Assembly (NCBI GenBank): GCA_001785175.1
Contig: MFSY01000028.1
Coordinates: forward strand, 1,558 to 18,520
Direction: 5' to 3'
Source of the DNA: Candidatus Muproteobacteria bacterium RIFCSPHIGHO2_01_FULL_65_16
GTDB lineage: Bacteria; Pseudomonadota; Gammaproteobacteria; Acidiferrobacterales; Sulfurifustaceae
Length of the DNA stretch: 16,963 nt
In this document: one piece after another, positions 16,111 through 16,963 of the stretch
Numbering within the stretch: position 1 is the stretch's first letter
Layout: every line of letters starts with the position of its first letter
The notes under the pieces: model-generated
Databases searched by the model: none
Told to the model about the DNA's origin: nothing
Seen by the model: the letters and a program-made list of their open reading frames with translations, nothing else
Program-made: the position numbers and the translations under genes

Positions 16111-16203
16111 GTTATTGACCCGGCACGATTGTACATGAACGAAGGCAAGCCGGATGCGCCTCTTATGGCATCGGTAACGGCGCGGGCGTGCCGGGTCAAT
16201 AAC
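16111..16203. repeat. Inverted repeat unit 1 (17-bp arms, 59-nt loop)
   Basis: GTTATTGACCCGGCACG at 16111-16127 is repeated as a perfect reverse complement at 16187-16203. The 59-nt loop holds an inner hairpin, GATGC (16153-16157) with GCATC (16168-16172). The loop also holds ATTGTA (16128-16133), which read on the minus strand is a TACAAT -10-like hexamer that could serve the membrane protein gene. No terminal T run is present, so this is not a standard terminator. Confidence 0.8.
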
Positions 16204-16222
16204 GAAAATCATATGAGTTTTC
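16204..16222. repeat. 19-nt near-palindrome linking the two inverted repeats
   Basis: The linker is GAAAA, then the perfect 8-nt palindrome TCATATGA, with TTTTC on the far side and one unpaired base. It exactly fills the space between the two 93-nt units. It could be a protein-binding site or a hinge. Confidence 0.6.
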
Positions 16223-16315
16223 GATTATTGCGGCGGCATTAACGCTTCGATCCAGCGCCGGCGCACAGACAGCCTCTCGGGCATGTTCAATTGGATTCAT
16301 GCCGCCGCAATAATT
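16223..16315. repeat. Inverted repeat unit 2 (16-bp arms plus G-T pair, 59-nt loop)
   Basis: ATTATTGCGGCGGCAT (16224-16239) is repeated as a perfect reverse complement at 16299-16314; positions 16223 and 16315 add a G-T pair. The loop is again 59 nt. The arm shares TTATTG-N3-CGGCA with unit 1 but differs at several positions, and each difference is compensated on the opposite arm of the same unit. The two loops, one inverted, share short strings such as ACATG and TGCGCC. Confidence 0.8.
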
Positions 16316-16497
16316 ATCAATCTTGCCGCCGAAGTTGCAAGGAACGGGCGCGCCGGAACCCGGCGGGCGTGGGAAAACGGCCGCCGCGCGGTCGCGGACA
16401 TCAATGGATTGATTAATGGGTAGATGGCTCCCGGGACTCACTCACATCCATGAGTTAACTTATTGATTATGGTTTTCTTTGTATCAAGTGGCAGGAC
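16316..16497. other. Non-coding gap with small palindromes
   Basis: No convincing gene is seen. Small inverted repeats include CTTGC/GCAAG (16322-16341), CGCCGG-aac-CCGGCG (16351-16365), ATCAAT-gg-ATTGAT (16400-16413) and AGTTAACT (16453-16460). Base composition turns AT-richer from about 16400. This is the likely boundary zone between chromosome and prophage, but no tRNA or clear att core is visible. Confidence 0.4.
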
Positions 16498-16520
16498 ATG
16501 TGCCCCCAAATGTGCCCCCA
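16498..16520 (+). repeat. Two tandem ATGTGCCCCCA repeats
   Basis: ATGTGCCCCCA occurs at 16498-16508 and again at 16510-16520, a 12-nt period. Short tandem repeats beside an element end can be integrase arm sites, but no integrase gene is in view. The region from here to 16787 shows no convincing gene. Confidence 0.5.
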
Positions 16521-16787
16521 CCGCCTGATTGATGCTCACTCCAATCATTGGCCGCTCGCTCGATGTGGCGAAGCAAAAACGCCGGCGAGGAAGCCATCAG
16601 TCGCCATACTCAATAGCCTACCAGGGGGTGGGGTGAAGTCAGGTTTCAGACCACCCGTGTCTCGGGGGTCCCCAAACATGTACCTCCCCTTATGCGTGTT
16701 TTTCCGGCGGCGGCGCGAAAATTTTTTCTGGCCGTGGATTGGAAACACCGCTTTGCGTTTTCTGGCGATATGGATAAAAATACAGTC

Positions 16788-16963
16788 ATGGCGAAATGGG
16801 CAAAAGGTCAAAGCGGCAATCCGGGCGGGCGTCCGAGTGGCCTCGGCGAGATCCGCGAGATTGCGCGCCAGCATACCAATGAGGCAGTCCAAGTGCTTGT
16901 GAAGGTCATGAACGACGTTAAAGCGGCTCCTGCCGCCCGGGTGGGGGCTGCAACAGCGTTGCT
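16788..16963 (+). CDS. DUF5681-domain, phage-associated protein (3' partial)
   Basis: From the ATG at 16788 the frame is open to the right edge (58 codons). It begins MAKWAKGQSGNPGGRPSG, and KGQSGNPGGRP (6-16) is the hallmark of DUF5681. A helical part follows, EIREIARQHTNEAVQVLVKV and a stretch ending AARVGAATALL. DUF5681 proteins are often encoded just before the large terminase in prophages and gene-transfer-like elements, and may act as the small terminase or a DNA-binding adaptor; that is family knowledge, not shown here. An in-frame ATG at 16770 would add six residues. Neither start has a strong ribosome site. No integrase or repressor lies between it and the housekeeping genes, so the element may be oriented with packaging genes first, or be a remnant. 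Confidence 0.75.
   Translation, partial: MAKWAKGQSGNPGGRPSGLGEIREIARQHTNEAVQVLVKVMNDVKAAPAARVGAATAL

Noticed and set aside
16111..16315. Integron attC sites
   Set aside because: The arms are perfect, lack the extrahelical bases of attC, and the ends do not fit the RYYYAAC/GTTRRRY core pattern.
16111..16315. Rho-independent terminators
   Set aside because: The loops are 59 nt and no T run follows either stem.
16316..16520. A tRNA gene serving as phage attachment site
   Set aside because: No cloverleaf or T-loop consensus was found on either strand.
16498..16902. A 134-codon plus-strand frame and an opposing minus-strand frame (16545-16892)
   Set aside because: Both overlap the DUF5681 start in other frames, and neither shows a motif or ribosome site.

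Overview
The window is a stretch of a high-GC gammaproteobacterial chromosome. The core gene order is rpoE-rseA-rseB-mucD-lepA-lepB-(DUF4845)-rnc-era-recO-pdxJ-acpS, with sdhB-sdhE-ygfX and a convergent nadB beside it. This order and the GC-rich codon use point to a non-enteric gammaproteobacterium, perhaps of the sulfur-oxidiser/Chromatiales-Acidiferrobacterales kind. The lineage below class level is inference.

Left end (1-1850): debris of a defence or accessory island. It holds the C-terminal part of a DUF262/GmrSD-type protein with an HNH nuclease domain, a gamma-glutamylcyclotransferase-like gene split by an in-frame TGA, a short orphan reading-frame start, and the last ~95 codons of a type I restriction HsdR subunit. 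The genes overlap by 4 bp where intact, so they were once an operon.

Region 1850-5018: sdhB begins straight after the island, with no sdhA/C/D in front of it. A dispersed GC-rich hairpin repeat separates sdhB from sdhE. ygfX overlaps the end of sdhE and, tail to tail, the end of nadB on the opposite strand.

Region 5019-8883: the envelope-stress operon. It comprises sigma-E (rpoE/algU), its membrane anti-sigma factor (rseA/mucA), the periplasmic regulator RseB/MucB and the periplasmic protease MucD. A sigma-E-like promoter precedes rpoE, and a strong intrinsic terminator lies downstream of mucD.

Region 8927-15369: a tightly packed translation/RNA/membrane housekeeping run. It comprises LepA (EF4), signal peptidase LepB, a DUF4845 membrane protein, RNase III, Era, RecO, PdxJ and AcpS. 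Most of these genes overlap by 1-8 bp, which suggests translational coupling.

Right end (15370-16963): a CGCAGAG-type palindromic repeat, a four-helix membrane protein of unknown function on the minus strand, then about 720 bp without a convincing gene. That gap carries two consecutive inverted repeats of identical geometry (93 nt each, 59-nt loops) joined by a 19-nt near-palindrome. The window ends in the start of a DUF5681 protein, a phage-associated family, so a prophage or prophage remnant probably begins here. The two-unit inverted-repeat structure is the least explained feature in the window.
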